Assembly (NCBI RefSeq): GCF_003337555.1
Contig: NZ_QPJK01000008.1
Location: forward strand, 248,001-312,000
Source of the DNA: Pseudorhodoferax soli
GTDB lineage: Bacteria; Pseudomonadota; Gammaproteobacteria; Burkholderiales; Burkholderiaceae_C
Direction of reading: 5' to 3'
Length of the DNA: 64,000 nucleotides
Position numbers and translations under genes: made by a program. This document shows, one piece after another, positions 25,812 through 34,177 of the stretch (positions are counted from its first letter, which is position 1; each line of letters starts with the position of its first letter). A model generated the notes under the pieces. It was not told the DNA's origin. It worked only from the letters and a program-made list of their open reading frames with translations, and ran no database searches.

Positions 25812-26665
25812 GGCAGCCTCGTGGCGCAGATGGTCATGCCCATGGTCCCACAGGCGTTGGGCACGTGCAGGCGCGCGAGCCAATGCCGAGCGGCACGGTC
25901 GAGTTGGGCGGTCGGGCCGCTGCTGAGCAGGCTCAGCTCGCCGAGCCGCGCGCGGCGCGCCAGACCCTCCTGGCCAAGCCGGCGCACGGTCTGCCGCGCC
26001 ACGGCTTCGCCCGTGGCCACCAGCCGCACCCAGGGGCCGACCAGCGCCTGCAGCAGCGGCGCGATCAGCACGTAGTGGGTGCAGCCCAGCACCAGTGTGT
26101 CGATCTCGCCGGGCCCGGTGCCGAAAGAGCCCATCTGCGCGAGGTAGTGCGCCGCGAGCGGCTGCACGGCATCGGGTTCGTCGCGCTGGTGCACCGAGGC
26201 GTCGATCGCCGCGGCCAGGCCGTCGCAGGGCTGCACCACGCAGGTCACGTCGCCGGCCACCGCCGCCTGCAGTGCCGCGAAGCGCGCACTGGCCAATGTG
26301 CCGCGCGTGGCGATCACGCCGATGCGGCGCGTGTGGCTGGCCGCCACGGCCGGCTTGAGTGCCGGCTCCACGCCCACGATGGGCAGGGCAGGCCATTCGG
26401 CGCGCACCGCCTCGGCCGCGGCGGCCGTCGCCGTGTTGCAGGCGATCACGAGCGCCTTGACGCCGCGCGCCTGCAGCGCCGCCGTGACGGCATGCGTGCG
26501 CTGCTGCACGAAGCCGGCATCGCGCTCGCCATATGGCGCGAAGCCGCTGTCGTCGGCGTAGACGAAGTCCTCGTGCGGCAGCGCCGCATGCAGCGCGCGC
26601 AGCACCGACAGCCCGCCCGTGCCGCTGTCGAACACGCCGATGGGTCTGGGGTCGCCCATCGGCAT
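25760..26665 (-). CDS. murI: Glutamate racemase
   Basis: A 301-residue enzyme that makes D-glutamate for peptidoglycan. It has IGVFDSGTGGLSVLRAL at the N-terminus and the two catalytic cysteines in VIACNTATAA and LVLGCTHYVLI. ATG at 26665 is taken; a second ATG at 26659 is equally possible. The normal C-terminus would end near ARHWLARL, but the frame runs on for about 36 more residues into the SDR gene, ending HSPAASPS, which looks like read-through into non-native sequence. The upstream 26677-26749 region is an intergenic repeat, not coding. Confidence 0.93.
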   Translation of the reverse strand: MPMGDPRPIGVFDSGTGGLSVLRALHAALPHEDFVYADDSGFAPYGERDAGFVQQRTHAVTAALQARGVKALVIACNTATAAAAEAVRAEWPALPIVGVEPALKPAVAASHTRRIGVIATRGTLASARFAALQAAVAGDVTCVVQPCDGLAAAIDASVHQRDEPDAVQPLAAHYLAQMGSFGTGPGEIDTLVLGCTHYVLIAPLLQALVGPWVRLVATGEAVARQTVRRLGQEGLARRARLGELSLLSSGPTAQLDRAARHWLARLHVPNACGTMGMTICATRLPCPMRTPLPHSPAASPS

Positions 26666-26676
26666 GGAGGATATGG

Positions 26677-26749
26677 CCCCCACGCTCCCCGCTGCGCGAG
26701 GTTCGCTGCCCCCCGAGGGGGAGCGAGCTTGCTTGGGGCAGCCCGGCGC
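26677..26749. repeat. GC-rich intergenic repeat of a Comamonadaceae type
   Basis: A dyad-rich block containing GCTGCGCGAGGTTCGCTGCC, then CCCCCGAGGGGGAGCGAGC and GCTTGGGGCAGCCC. Sequences of this design recur between genes in Acidovorax, Variovorax and relatives, and translate to a spurious CPKQARSPSGGSEPRAAGS peptide. It separates fumA from murI and may act as a folded mRNA element. Confidence 0.55.
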
Positions 26750-26760
26750 GGCGCTCTCCA

Positions 26761-28314
26761 TCAGGCGGAGGCTAGCTCGATGCCCTTGAATTCGTCGGTG
26801 GCGATGCGCTTGGACCATTCCGCCGGGCCGGTGTTGTGCACGCTGATGCCCTGGGCGTCCACCGCCACGGTCACGGGCATGTCGACCACGTCGAACTCGT
26901 AGATGGCTTCCATGCCCAGGTCCGCGAAGCCCACCACCTTGGCGGTCTTGATGGCCTTGCTGACCAGGTAGGCTGCTCCCCCCACGGCCATCAGGTAGGC
27001 GCTCTTGTGCTTCTTGATGGCCTCGATGGCCACCGGGCCGCGCTCGGACTTGCCGATCATGGAGATCAGGCCGGTCTCTGCCAGCATCATCTCGGTGAAG
27101 CCGTCCATGCGCGTGGCGGTGGTCGGGCCGGCAGGGCCCACGGCTTCGTCGCGCACCGGGTCGACCGGACCCACGTAGTAGATGACGCGGTTGGTGAAGT
27201 CCACCGGCAGCTTCTCGCCCTTGGCCAGCATGTCCTTGATGCGCTTGTGGGCGGCGTCGCGGCCGGTCAGCATCTTGCCGTTCAAGAGCAGTGTGTCGCC
27301 GGGCTTCCAGCTGGCGACTTCTTCGCGCGTCAGCGTGTTCAGGTCGACTCGTCTGCTCTTGTTGTAGTCGGGCGACCAGGCCACGTCGGGCCACAGGTCG
27401 AGCGAGGGCGGATCGAGGTAGACCGGGCCCGAGCCATCCATCACGAAGTGCGCATGGCGCGTGGCCGCGCAGTTGGGGATCATGGCCACCGGCTTGCTGG
27501 CCGCGTGCGTGGGGTACATCTTGATCTTGACGTCCAGCACGGTGGTCAGGCCACCCAGGCCCTGGGCGCCGATGCCCAGCGCGTTGACCTTCTCGTACAG
27601 CTCGATGCGCAGCGCCTCGACCTTGCTGAGTTCGGCGCCTGAGGCCTTCTTGGCCTGCAGCTCGTACATGTCCAGGTCGTCCATCAGCGACTCCTTGGCC
27701 ATCAGCACCGACTTCTCGGCCGTGCCGCCGATGCCGATGCCCAGCATGCCGGGCGGGCACCAGCCCGCGCCCATGGTCGGCACCGTCTTGAGCACCCAGT
27801 CGACGATGGAGTCGCCGGGGTTCAGCATGGCCATCTTGCTCTTGTTCTCGCTGCCGCCGCCCTTGGCCGCGACGGTGATGTCCAGCGTGTTGCCCGGCAC
27901 CAGCTCGGTGAAGATCACGGCCGGCGTGTTGTCCTTGGTGTTCTTGCGGTCGAAGTGCGGGTCGGCCACCACGGACGCGCGCAGCGTGTTGTCGGGATGG
28001 TTGTAGCCGCGGCGCACACCTTCGTTGATGGCGTCGTCCAGGCTGCCCGTGAAGCCTTCCCAGCGCACGTCCATGCCCACCTTGAGGAACACGTTGACGA
28101 TGCCGGTGTCCTGGCAGATCGGCCGCTGGCCGGTGGCGCTCATCTTGCTGTTGGTCAGGATCTGCGCGATGGCGTCCTTGGCCGCCGCGCTCTGTTCGCG
28201 CGCGTAGGCGCGTGCCAGGTGGGCGATGTAGTCGGTGGGGTGGTAGTAGCTGATGTACTGCAGCGCGGCGGCGATCGATTCGATCAGGTCCGCCTGCTTG
28301 ATGGTCGTGGTCAT
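26761..28314 (-). CDS. fumA: Class I (iron-sulfur) fumarate hydratase
   Basis: A 517-residue enzyme that interconverts fumarate and malate. It has the class I signatures: RPICQDTGIVNVFLKVG near residue 65 (first 4Fe-4S Cys), GAGWCPPGMLGIGIGG, PNCAATRHAHFVMDGSGP, and the C-terminal beta domain with VGPAGPTTATRMD. Three cysteines for the 4Fe-4S cluster are present. The length matches the fused class I form. It is transcribed divergently from fumC (28466), which encodes the iron-free class II enzyme. Confidence 0.93.
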   Translation of the reverse strand: MTTTIKQADLIESIAAALQYISYYHPTDYIAHLARAYAREQSAAAKDAIAQILTNSKMSATGQRPICQDTGIVNVFLKVGMDVRWEGFTGSLDDAINEGVRRGYNHPDNTLRASVVADPHFDRKNTKDNTPAVIFTELVPGNTLDITVAAKGGGSENKSKMAMLNPGDSIVDWVLKTVPTMGAGWCPPGMLGIGIGGTAEKSVLMAKESLMDDLDMYELQAKKASGAELSKVEALRIELYEKVNALGIGAQGLGGLTTVLDVKIKMYPTHAASKPVAMIPNCAATRHAHFVMDGSGPVYLDPPSLDLWPDVAWSPDYNKSRRVDLNTLTREEVASWKPGDTLLLNGKMLTGRDAAHKRIKDMLAKGEKLPVDFTNRVIYYVGPVDPVRDEAVGPAGPTTATRMDGFTEMMLAETGLISMIGKSERGPVAIEAIKKHKSAYLMAVGGAAYLVSKAIKTAKVVGFADLGMEAIYEFDVVDMPVTVAVDAQGISVHNTGPAEWSKRIATDEFKGIELASA

Positions 28315-28430
28315 GTCGTGGGATCGTTGTAGGAGGCGGGCGGAATTATCCCAAACGGTGCCTCCCGGGCTCGGCGCGGGGTCGAATGCCGGGCCGGGGC
28401 CGGAGTGCCCTGCGCAGCTGTGCGCGTTAA

Positions 28431-28449
28431 GATGAGAATTGCTCTTGTT
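28431..28449 (+). promoter_or_regulatory. Fur-box-like site upstream of fumC
   Basis: GATGAGAATTGCTCTTGTT matches the 19-base Fur consensus AATGAGAATCATTCTCATT at 13 of 19 positions and lies 17 bases before the fumC start, in the intergenic region shared with the iron-sulfur fumarase. The match is moderate. Confidence 0.4.
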
Positions 28450-28465
28450 TGTTAAGGCTCTCACC

Positions 28466-29851
28466 ATGACCACCCGTACTGAACGCGACACCTTCGGCCC
28501 CATCGAAGTGCCCTCCGACAAGCTGTGGGGCGCGCAGACGCAGCGCTCGCTGCAGAACTTCGACATCTCCGGCGAGCGCCAGCCGCGCGAGATCATCCGC
28601 GCGCTGGCCCAGGTCAAGCGGGCCTCGGCCACGGTCAACCACGCGCTGGGACTGCTCGACGCGAAGAAGAAGGAGGCCATCGTCGCCGCCGCGCAGGAGG
28701 TCATCGAGGGCAGGCACCCCGATGAATTCCCGCTGGTGGTCTGGCAGACCGGCTCGGGCACGCAGACCAACATGAACCTCAACGAGGTGATTGCCAACCG
28801 CGCCAGCGAGCTGCTGGGCGGCGAGCGCGGCGAAGGCCGCCTGGTGCACCCCAACGACGACGTGAACAAGAGCCAGTCGTCCAACGACGTGTTCCCCACC
28901 GCATCGCACGTGGCCGCGGTCGACGCGCTGACCAACAAGCTGCTGCCGGCCATCGACCTGCTCAAGACCACCCTGGATGCCAAGGCCAAGGCGTTCGACC
29001 ACATCGTCAAGATCGGCCGCACGCACCTGCAGGACGCCACACCGCTCACGCTGGGCCAGGAGATCTCGGGCTGGGTCGCGCAGCTCGAGCACGGCAAAAA
29101 ACACGTGCAGGCCGCGCTGCCGCATCTTTACGAACTGGCGCTGGGCGGCACCGCCGTGGGCACCGGCCTGAACGCGCCCAAGGGCTATGCCGAGGGCGTG
29201 GCGCAGGAGATCGCCGCCATCACCGGCCTGCCGTTCGTCACGGCCCCCAACAAGTTCGAATCGCTGGCCTCGCAGGACGGCCTGGTGCACGCACACGGCG
29301 CGCTGAAGACGCTGGCCGCCAGCCTGACCAAGATCGCCAACGACGTGCGCTGGCTGGCCAGCGGCCCGCGCAGCGGCATCGGCGAACTGAGCATCCCCGA
29401 GAACGAACCCGGCTCGTCCATCATGCCGGGCAAGGTCAACCCGACGCAGAGCGAGGCCGTGACCATGCTCGCGGCCCAGGTGTTCGGCAACGACGTGGCC
29501 ATCAACATCGGCGGCGCATCGGGCAACTTCGAGCTCAACGTGTTCCGCCCGGTGGTGGCGCACAACTTCCTGCAGAGCGTGCGCCTGTTGGCCGACGGCA
29601 TGGTCAGCTTCAACAACAACTGCGCGGTCGGCATCGAGCCCAACCTCGAGCGCATCGCCCACCTGGTCGAGCAGTCGCTGATGCTGGTCACCGCGCTGAA
29701 CCCGCACATCGGCTACGACAAGGCCGCCTACATCGCCAAGAAGGGCCACAAGGAAGGCCTGAGCCTGCGCGAGGCCGCCATCGCCTCGGGCCACGTGACG
29801 GGCGAGCAGTTCGACCAGTGGGTGGTGGCCGCGAACATGGTCGGCCGCTGA
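28466..29851 (+). CDS. fumC: Class II fumarate hydratase
   Basis: A 461-residue iron-free fumarase of the aspartase/fumarase superfamily. It has [17 protein letters not shown] and the family signature [16 protein letters not shown] (flexible catalytic loop), with [16 protein letters not shown] for the active-site His region. The start is the ATG at 28466; the longer frame from 28439 begins in the promoter. Divergent from fumA across 151 bases, so the two isozymes share one control region. Confidence 0.95.
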   Translation: MTTRTERDTFGPIEVPSDKLWGAQTQRSLQNFDISGERQPREIIRALAQVKRASATVNHALGLLDAKKKEAIVAAAQEVIEGRHPDEFPLVVWQTGSGTQTNMNLNEVIANRASELLGGERGEGRLVHPNDDVNKSQSSNDVFPTASHVAAVDALTNKLLPAIDLLKTTLDAKAKAFDHIVKIGRTHLQDATPLTLGQEISGWVAQLEHGKKHVQAALPHLYELALGGTAVGTGLNAPKGYAEGVAQEIAAITGLPFVTAPNKFESLASQDGLVHAHGALKTLAASLTKIANDVRWLASGPRSGIGELSIPENEPGSSIMPGKVNPTQSEAVTMLAAQVFGNDVAINIGGASGNFELNVFRPVVAHNFLQSVRLLADGMVSFNNNCAVGIEPNLERIAHLVEQSLMLVTALNPHIGYDKAAYIAKKGHKEGLSLREAAIASGHVTGEQFDQWVVAANMVGR

Positions 29852-29879
29852 GCCCGGCTCCGCTGAGCGGCCTGCCGTT

Positions 29880-30341
29880 TCAGGGCATGTCGGCCATGCG
29901 CTGCAGCAGGTAGGCCAGCGCCAGCCGCTCCGCGGGATTGAAGTCGCCGAATGTGCGCTCGGTGACGCGCTGGGCGAACGGCACGGTGGCCGCCACGAGT
30001 TCGGCCCCAGCGTCCGTCAGCGCCAGTTCGCGCTTGCGTCCATCGCGCTGGTGCGCCGACACGGTGAGCAGGCCGCGTGCCGCCAGCCGCTCCACCACGC
30101 CGCGCACCGTGGCCTGGTCGATGGCCGTGCGCTTGACGACATCGTTGAGCGAGCAGCCCCCCATGTCCCGCACCGCACACAGCGTCACGAACTGCGCCGC
30201 TGTCAGTTGCGAGTCCGGGATCTCCGCCTGGAACAGCGCCACATGCCGCTGGTAGGCCCGCCGCAGCAGGTGCCCCACCTGCTCGGTGACGGCATAGTCG
30301 TTGCGCGGGTCGTGCGACGGGGCAGGGGGCGTGCGGGGCAT
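29880..30341 (-). CDS. MarR-family transcriptional regulator
   Basis: A 153-residue winged-helix protein: LTAAQFVTLCAVRDMGGCSL, then the recognition part IDQATVRGVVERLAARGLLT and wing (HQRDGRKRELALTDAG). It is on the same strand as the tannase-family gene (30364), 22 bases downstream of it, so it may be in that operon and respond to an aromatic ligand. It is convergent with fumC. The ATG at 30341 is preferred over an in-frame upstream start that lies inside the tannase gene. Confidence 0.9.
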   Translation of the reverse strand: MPRTPPAPSHDPRNDYAVTEQVGHLLRRAYQRHVALFQAEIPDSQLTAAQFVTLCAVRDMGGCSLNDVVKRTAIDQATVRGVVERLAARGLLTVSAHQRDGRKRELALTDAGAELVAATVPFAQRVTERTFGDFNPAERLALAYLLQRMADMP

Positions 30342-30363
30342 GCAGGGGATGCGCCTGTGCGCG

Positions 30364-32025
30364 CTATTGGCAGCTGAAGTTGGCGGCGTCCTCGATGCTG
30401 CCGGAGCCCTTGTAGATGGCTTCCTTGGGATAGGCACACAAGGGGCGGGTGCGGCCGGGCCAGGCGACACCGGCGGCGGCCCGCGCCGTGGACACCATCA
30501 CGTCGGGCGCCGTGCCCTTTTCCACCCAGTCCACCAGCGCGCCCACGGCGTCGAACTGGTCGGTGCCGTAGCTGCCGCCAGAGCAATGCCCCATGCCCGC
30601 CACGAAGAAGGCCCGCGCGAAGCCAGCGGCCTGGTCGACGCCGTAGCGCGCCTGCACCTTGTTGTAGTAGCTCTCGACGTCATGGATGGAGAACGCCAGG
30701 TCGGCCGCTCCGTTGAAGACGATGAGCTTGCCGCCGCGCGCGCGGAACCGGTCCATGTCCGGCGACTCGGCGTTGGTGAAGTCGTTGCCCGAGCGCGTGA
30801 AGGTGGCGTTGGTCGCGCTGAGCTTGGCGAACTCGGCGTCCACGCTGGCGCCCAGCCCGTAGCCCAGCAGGTCGGCCGTGATCGTCAGCGGCGTGGTGTA
30901 GATGTGCGAGGCCTCGCCCGCGAAGATCGTGTAGAACGGATTGCCCGACTGCGCCGCCATGCCGGGGTCGAACGGCCAGGGCGCATAGATCTGCGCGCCC
31001 GCGGATGTCCTGGCACCGTCGAACAGCTTCTTCACGTAGTCGGCCTTCTCGGCGGACAGGCAGTTGCCGCTCTCACCCGGCTGGCAGGCCCAGGCCAGTG
31101 GATCGGGCTTGCAGGCGCTCATGCGGCTGACCATGCCGTCGGTGGCGCCGTCCAGCGCATCACAGGCGCCGAGAATGCGCTGGCGCACCACGGCCTGGTC
31201 GTCGGCCGTCAGCGGCTTGGTGATGTCGGGCCGCCCATCGGCGCCTGCTGGGGCGATGGCTGCTGCGATCTGCGCCTGGTAGACGGAGCCCTGGATCGAT
31301 GCCTGCGTGAGCCGGAAACCCGGCGCCGCCGCGACGATGCCGTCGAACAGGTCGGGGTAACGCTGGGCCGCGATCATGGCCTGGCGGCCGCCGTTGGAGC
31401 AGCCGACGAAGTACGAGCGCACCGGCACGATGCCGTAGAACTTGCGGATCAGCGCCTTGGCCGCGGCCGTCACCTGGGGCAACTGCTGGTCCCCGTACTC
31501 GTCGCGTGCCTGCGGATCGGCGCCGAACAGGAAGGCGCCGTTGGCCACCCCCGCCTCGGCCCGGTGGCCGGAGTCGGTGGTGACCACGGCGTAGCCGTCG
31601 AGCAATGCGTTGCGCGTGTTGCCACCGCCGGTGTAGGCACCCAAGGCGCGGAACAAGGTGCCGTCGACACCCGACCCGCCCTGGTAGTAGAAGCGCTTGT
31701 TCCAGCCGAACGGCAGGCTCATCTCGAAGCCCAGCGCATAGGGCTTGCCGTCGATGCCGGTGCGCTGGTTCATCGCACCGCGCAGCAAGCAGTGCTGCGG
31801 CACCGAGCTTGCGGTGACGGGGCCATCGGACGCAGCCGTGAACGTGGACTCGCTCACCGCGCCGCCCGTGACGGCCGTTCCGTCGAGCGCGGCGCAGGCC
31901 GCCTGGAACTGCTCCAGCGTCATCGCGATCGGTTCCGGATCTCCGTCGCTGCCGCCGCAGCCCGTCAGGGCAAGGGTCAACAGGACGGCACCGGCGGGCA
32001 TCGTGGCATTGCGCAGGCTTCGCAT
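30364..32025 (-). CDS. Tannase/feruloyl esterase family lipoprotein
   Basis: A 553-residue secreted esterase with a lipoprotein signal (LLTLALTGCGGS, Cys at residue 23). The nucleophile is in VGCSNGGRQAM, the Asp in NGAADLAFSIHD and the His in GMGHCSGGSYG. The paired cysteines next to the Ser and His form the CS-D-HC arrangement of tannases, feruloyl esterases and MHETase. A large lid domain with further Cys pairs (CDALDG, CKPDPLAWAC) sits between. It cleaves aromatic esters; the exact substrate is unknown. The downstream MarR gene may regulate it. Confidence 0.9.
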   Translation of the reverse strand: MRSLRNATMPAGAVLLTLALTGCGGSDGDPEPIAMTLEQFQAACAALDGTAVTGGAVSESTFTAASDGPVTASSVPQHCLLRGAMNQRTGIDGKPYALGFEMSLPFGWNKRFYYQGGSGVDGTLFRALGAYTGGGNTRNALLDGYAVVTTDSGHRAEAGVANGAFLFGADPQARDEYGDQQLPQVTAAAKALIRKFYGIVPVRSYFVGCSNGGRQAMIAAQRYPDLFDGIVAAAPGFRLTQASIQGSVYQAQIAAAIAPAGADGRPDITKPLTADDQAVVRQRILGACDALDGATDGMVSRMSACKPDPLAWACQPGESGNCLSAEKADYVKKLFDGARTSAGAQIYAPWPFDPGMAAQSGNPFYTIFAGEASHIYTTPLTITADLLGYGLGASVDAEFAKLSATNATFTRSGNDFTNAESPDMDRFRARGGKLIVFNGAADLAFSIHDVESYYNKVQARYGVDQAAGFARAFFVAGMGHCSGGSYGTDQFDAVGALVDWVEKGTAPDVMVSTARAAAGVAWPGRTRPLCAYPKEAIYKGSGSIEDAANFSCQ

Positions 32026-32447
32026 GGCTTACTCCAGGGTGAAGGGCAGGGCACGCTGCATCAGAGCGGCAAGGGTGCCGACTTCCAGTGCATACGCTGG
32101 ACTGGCATAGCAAGCTCTGCGCCATCGCACAAGGAGAATCTCCAGAGCACAGGCGGATGCATGGCAGAAATTGCAGTGCCTACGCCCCATTCAAGCTGGT
32201 GCAGCATGCACTGGCGCGCACCGGCTTGGCGCAACCGATCGAGACGCTTGGGCGGCGTTGGCAAATAAGAATCGATTTCATTTGGCGTTATGCTGCAGCC
32301 TGGCAGGCCCATGCCCCATGCGCACCGAATGGTCGGCATGCCCACCGCCGCTTCCACCCATCCGGCGCACAGCGCCGGCTTCGGAGCCCGAAGGTGCAGC
32401 CGCCATGGCGCACCGGCGATGGCCCCTCTTCCCAAGGAAATGTCTTG
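32026..32447. other. Gap with a regulatory region
   Basis: About 420 bases between the tannase-family gene and the YncE-like gene, which diverge. It contains a Fur-box-like site at 32264-32282 and nothing else recognisable. Confidence 0.6.
32264..32282 (+). promoter_or_regulatory. Fur box upstream of the YncE-like gene
   Basis: AATAAGAATCGATTTCATT matches the Fur consensus AATGAGAATCATTCTCATT at 15 of 19 positions and is framed by a wider palindrome (CAAAT and ATTTG). It lies 166 bases before the YncE-like start. E. coli yncE is known to be repressed by Fur, which supports the assignment. Confidence 0.6.
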
Positions 32448-33635
32448 ATGTCTCGCATGCGAATCTGTCCTGTCACCGGTCCTGTCCATCGGCGCGCCTG
32501 GCGCCTGGGCGCCACCATGGCCGCCGCGCTGGCGCTGGTGGCTTGCCAGAGCGGCCCGTCCCTGCACGCCGCGGGCACCGGCGCGGCGGCCGTCAGCGCG
32601 GCCCCCGTGCTGCGCCAGGATCTGTTCCAGGGCATCTACGAGGTCGCTGTTGCCCCCGCGGCCGGCACGGTGTTCGTGGCGACCGCGCCCTCGTTCGACG
32701 CGGCTTCGCCCGGCTACGTTCACCGGCTCGATGCCCGCACCCTGCAGCCGCTGCAGACCGTGCAGCTGCCGCGCCGCGCGTTCGCGCTGGGCCTGAACAC
32801 GGTGACCAATACCCTGTACGTGGGCAACACGCTGGACGGCTCGCTGACCGTGGTGGATGCTGCCAGCGGCCTCGTCAAGGGCCAGATCCAGCTCGGCGTG
32901 GCCGAGAAAAAGGCCGACGGCAAGGACAGCATGCCGCACACGCGCAAGGTGATCGTGGACGAGAAGCACAACCGCGTGTTCGTCACCAGCCCCGGCCAGC
33001 CGGGTGTGGTCTGGATCGTCGACGGCGCCAAGGGCCAGCTCACGCACACCATCCGCAGCGAAGGCATCTGGACGGCCGGCGCCGCCTACGACGCAGCAGC
33101 CAACCGGCTCTACGTGAGCCAGGGCGGCGTGCACGAGATCCTGGCCATCGACCCCGATGCGGGGCAGGTCGTTCGCCGCTTCTCCACCGGCGATTCCAAG
33201 GGCAACACCGCGCAGGATTCGAAGCACTTCTTCATCAACCTGGCGCTGGACGCCAAGGGCCAGCGCCTGTTCAGTGTCGACTCCAACACCAACCAGCTCT
33301 ACGTGTTCGACATCGCCAGCGGCAAGCCGTTGGCGACCGTCCCGCTGGGTACCGGCGCACTGGACGTGGCCTACAACCCGCAGCGCAATGAGATCTACGC
33401 CACCAACCGCGGCGTCTCGCGCGAGAAGCCCGAGGGCACGGGTGCGCTGACCGTGATCGACGGCGCCGGCTACGCCGTCAAGCGCAGCATCGACCTGCCG
33501 GTGCACCCGAACAGCCTGGCCCTCACGCCGGACGGCAACACGCTGTACGTCTCGGTCAAGGCGCCGCGTGGCGAGAAGCATCCTGCTTATCGCAAGGATG
33601 CGCGCGAGAGCCTGGTGCGGATCGACCTGCGCTGA
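32448..33635 (+). CDS. YncE-like seven-bladed beta-propeller protein
   Basis: A 395-residue exported protein. The signal region ends near ALALVACQSGPS, a possible lipobox. Repeated YVTN-type blades follow, such as NTLYVGNTLDGSLTVVDAAS, NRVFVTSPGQPGVVWIVDG and NRLYVSQGGVHEILAIDPDA. This is the architecture of E. coli YncE. The start at 32448 has a ribosome site (AAGGAAATGTCTTG). A Fur box upstream suggests induction by iron limitation. The molecular function is not settled. Confidence 0.85.
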   Translation: MSRMRICPVTGPVHRRAWRLGATMAAALALVACQSGPSLHAAGTGAAAVSAAPVLRQDLFQGIYEVAVAPAAGTVFVATAPSFDAASPGYVHRLDARTLQPLQTVQLPRRAFALGLNTVTNTLYVGNTLDGSLTVVDAASGLVKGQIQLGVAEKKADGKDSMPHTRKVIVDEKHNRVFVTSPGQPGVVWIVDGAKGQLTHTIRSEGIWTAGAAYDAAANRLYVSQGGVHEILAIDPDAGQVVRRFSTGDSKGNTAQDSKHFFINLALDAKGQRLFSVDSNTNQLYVFDIASGKPLATVPLGTGALDVAYNPQRNEIYATNRGVSREKPEGTGALTVIDGAGYAVKRSIDLPVHPNSLALTPDGNTLYVSVKAPRGEKHPAYRKDARESLVRIDLR

Positions 33636-33695
33636 GCGTGCCGGGCGCCCGCCACCGGCAGGGCGCCGGACCACGGGCGGCGGTGCCGCCCCAGC

Positions 33696-33816
33696 CTATG
33701 CCAGTTCGTCGAACAGGGCCTGCAGGGTGGTCAACAGGCCCGGCAACGCGCGCTGCGCGATGTTCCAGCGCCGCCTCCCGCGCATCCCACAGGAAAGCGC
33801 GCGGGTCACGCTGCAT
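33696..33816 (-). pseudogene. Remnant of a HEPN-domain toxin (DUF86)
   Basis: Directly overlapping the end of the MNT antitoxin, an ATG at 33816 begins MQRDPRAFLWDAREAALE, the normal start of a HEPN DUF86 protein. After about 18 codons the frame shifts into IAQRALPGLLTTLQALFDEL, the normal C-terminus of the same family, and stops at 33696. About 70 residues are missing, including the RNase motif RxxxxH. The total of 121 bases is not a multiple of three. The pair would have been a HEPN/MNT toxin-antitoxin system with the usual small overlap; the toxin is dead. Confidence 0.7.
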
Positions 33817-34114
33817 AGACGGTCTCACGGTGCGCATTGATGCCGGCCAACACGTACGGGTTGCGCACGGCGGCCGGCTCGACGAGGTCGACCTCGCGGC
33901 CGAGCAACTGCTCCAGGGCAGACTTCGCGCCGAAGAAGGACTGCAGGTCGGCCTGCGCGTCGGGGGCGAACTCGACCAGGAAATCCACGTCGCTGCCCGC
34001 CAGATCGAAGTCGCCAGCGCGCGCGGCCGAGCCGAATACCTCCAGGCGGCGGATGCGGTAGCGTTGGCAAATGGCCGAGATCCCGGGGCGGTGCTGGGCG
34101 ATGGCGGCGTGCAT
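33806..34114 (-). CDS. MNT-type nucleotidyltransferase antitoxin
   Basis: A 102-residue minimal nucleotidyltransferase. The motif EVFGSAARAGDFDLAGSDVD carries the GS signature and the Asp pair, and a third Asp lies in VDLVEP. These proteins adenylylate and neutralise a HEPN RNase encoded beside them. Here the catalytic residues are intact, while the neighbouring HEPN gene (33696-33816) has lost its middle. It is transcribed away from the YncE-like gene. Confidence 0.88.
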   Translation of the reverse strand: MHAAIAQHRPGISAICQRYRIRRLEVFGSAARAGDFDLAGSDVDFLVEFAPDAQADLQSFFGAKSALEQLLGREVDLVEPAAVRNPYVLAGINAHRETVYAA

Positions 34115-34177
34115 GCGCGCAAGTGTAGTGACGACCGGCGCCTGGCCCCAGGCCCAGCCTCGCCGCGGCGCCGTACC

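Noticed and set aside
24897-26396. Single 499-codon frame covering the SDR and part of murI
   Set aside because: The SDR has its own start at 25811; the upstream part is murI in another frame.
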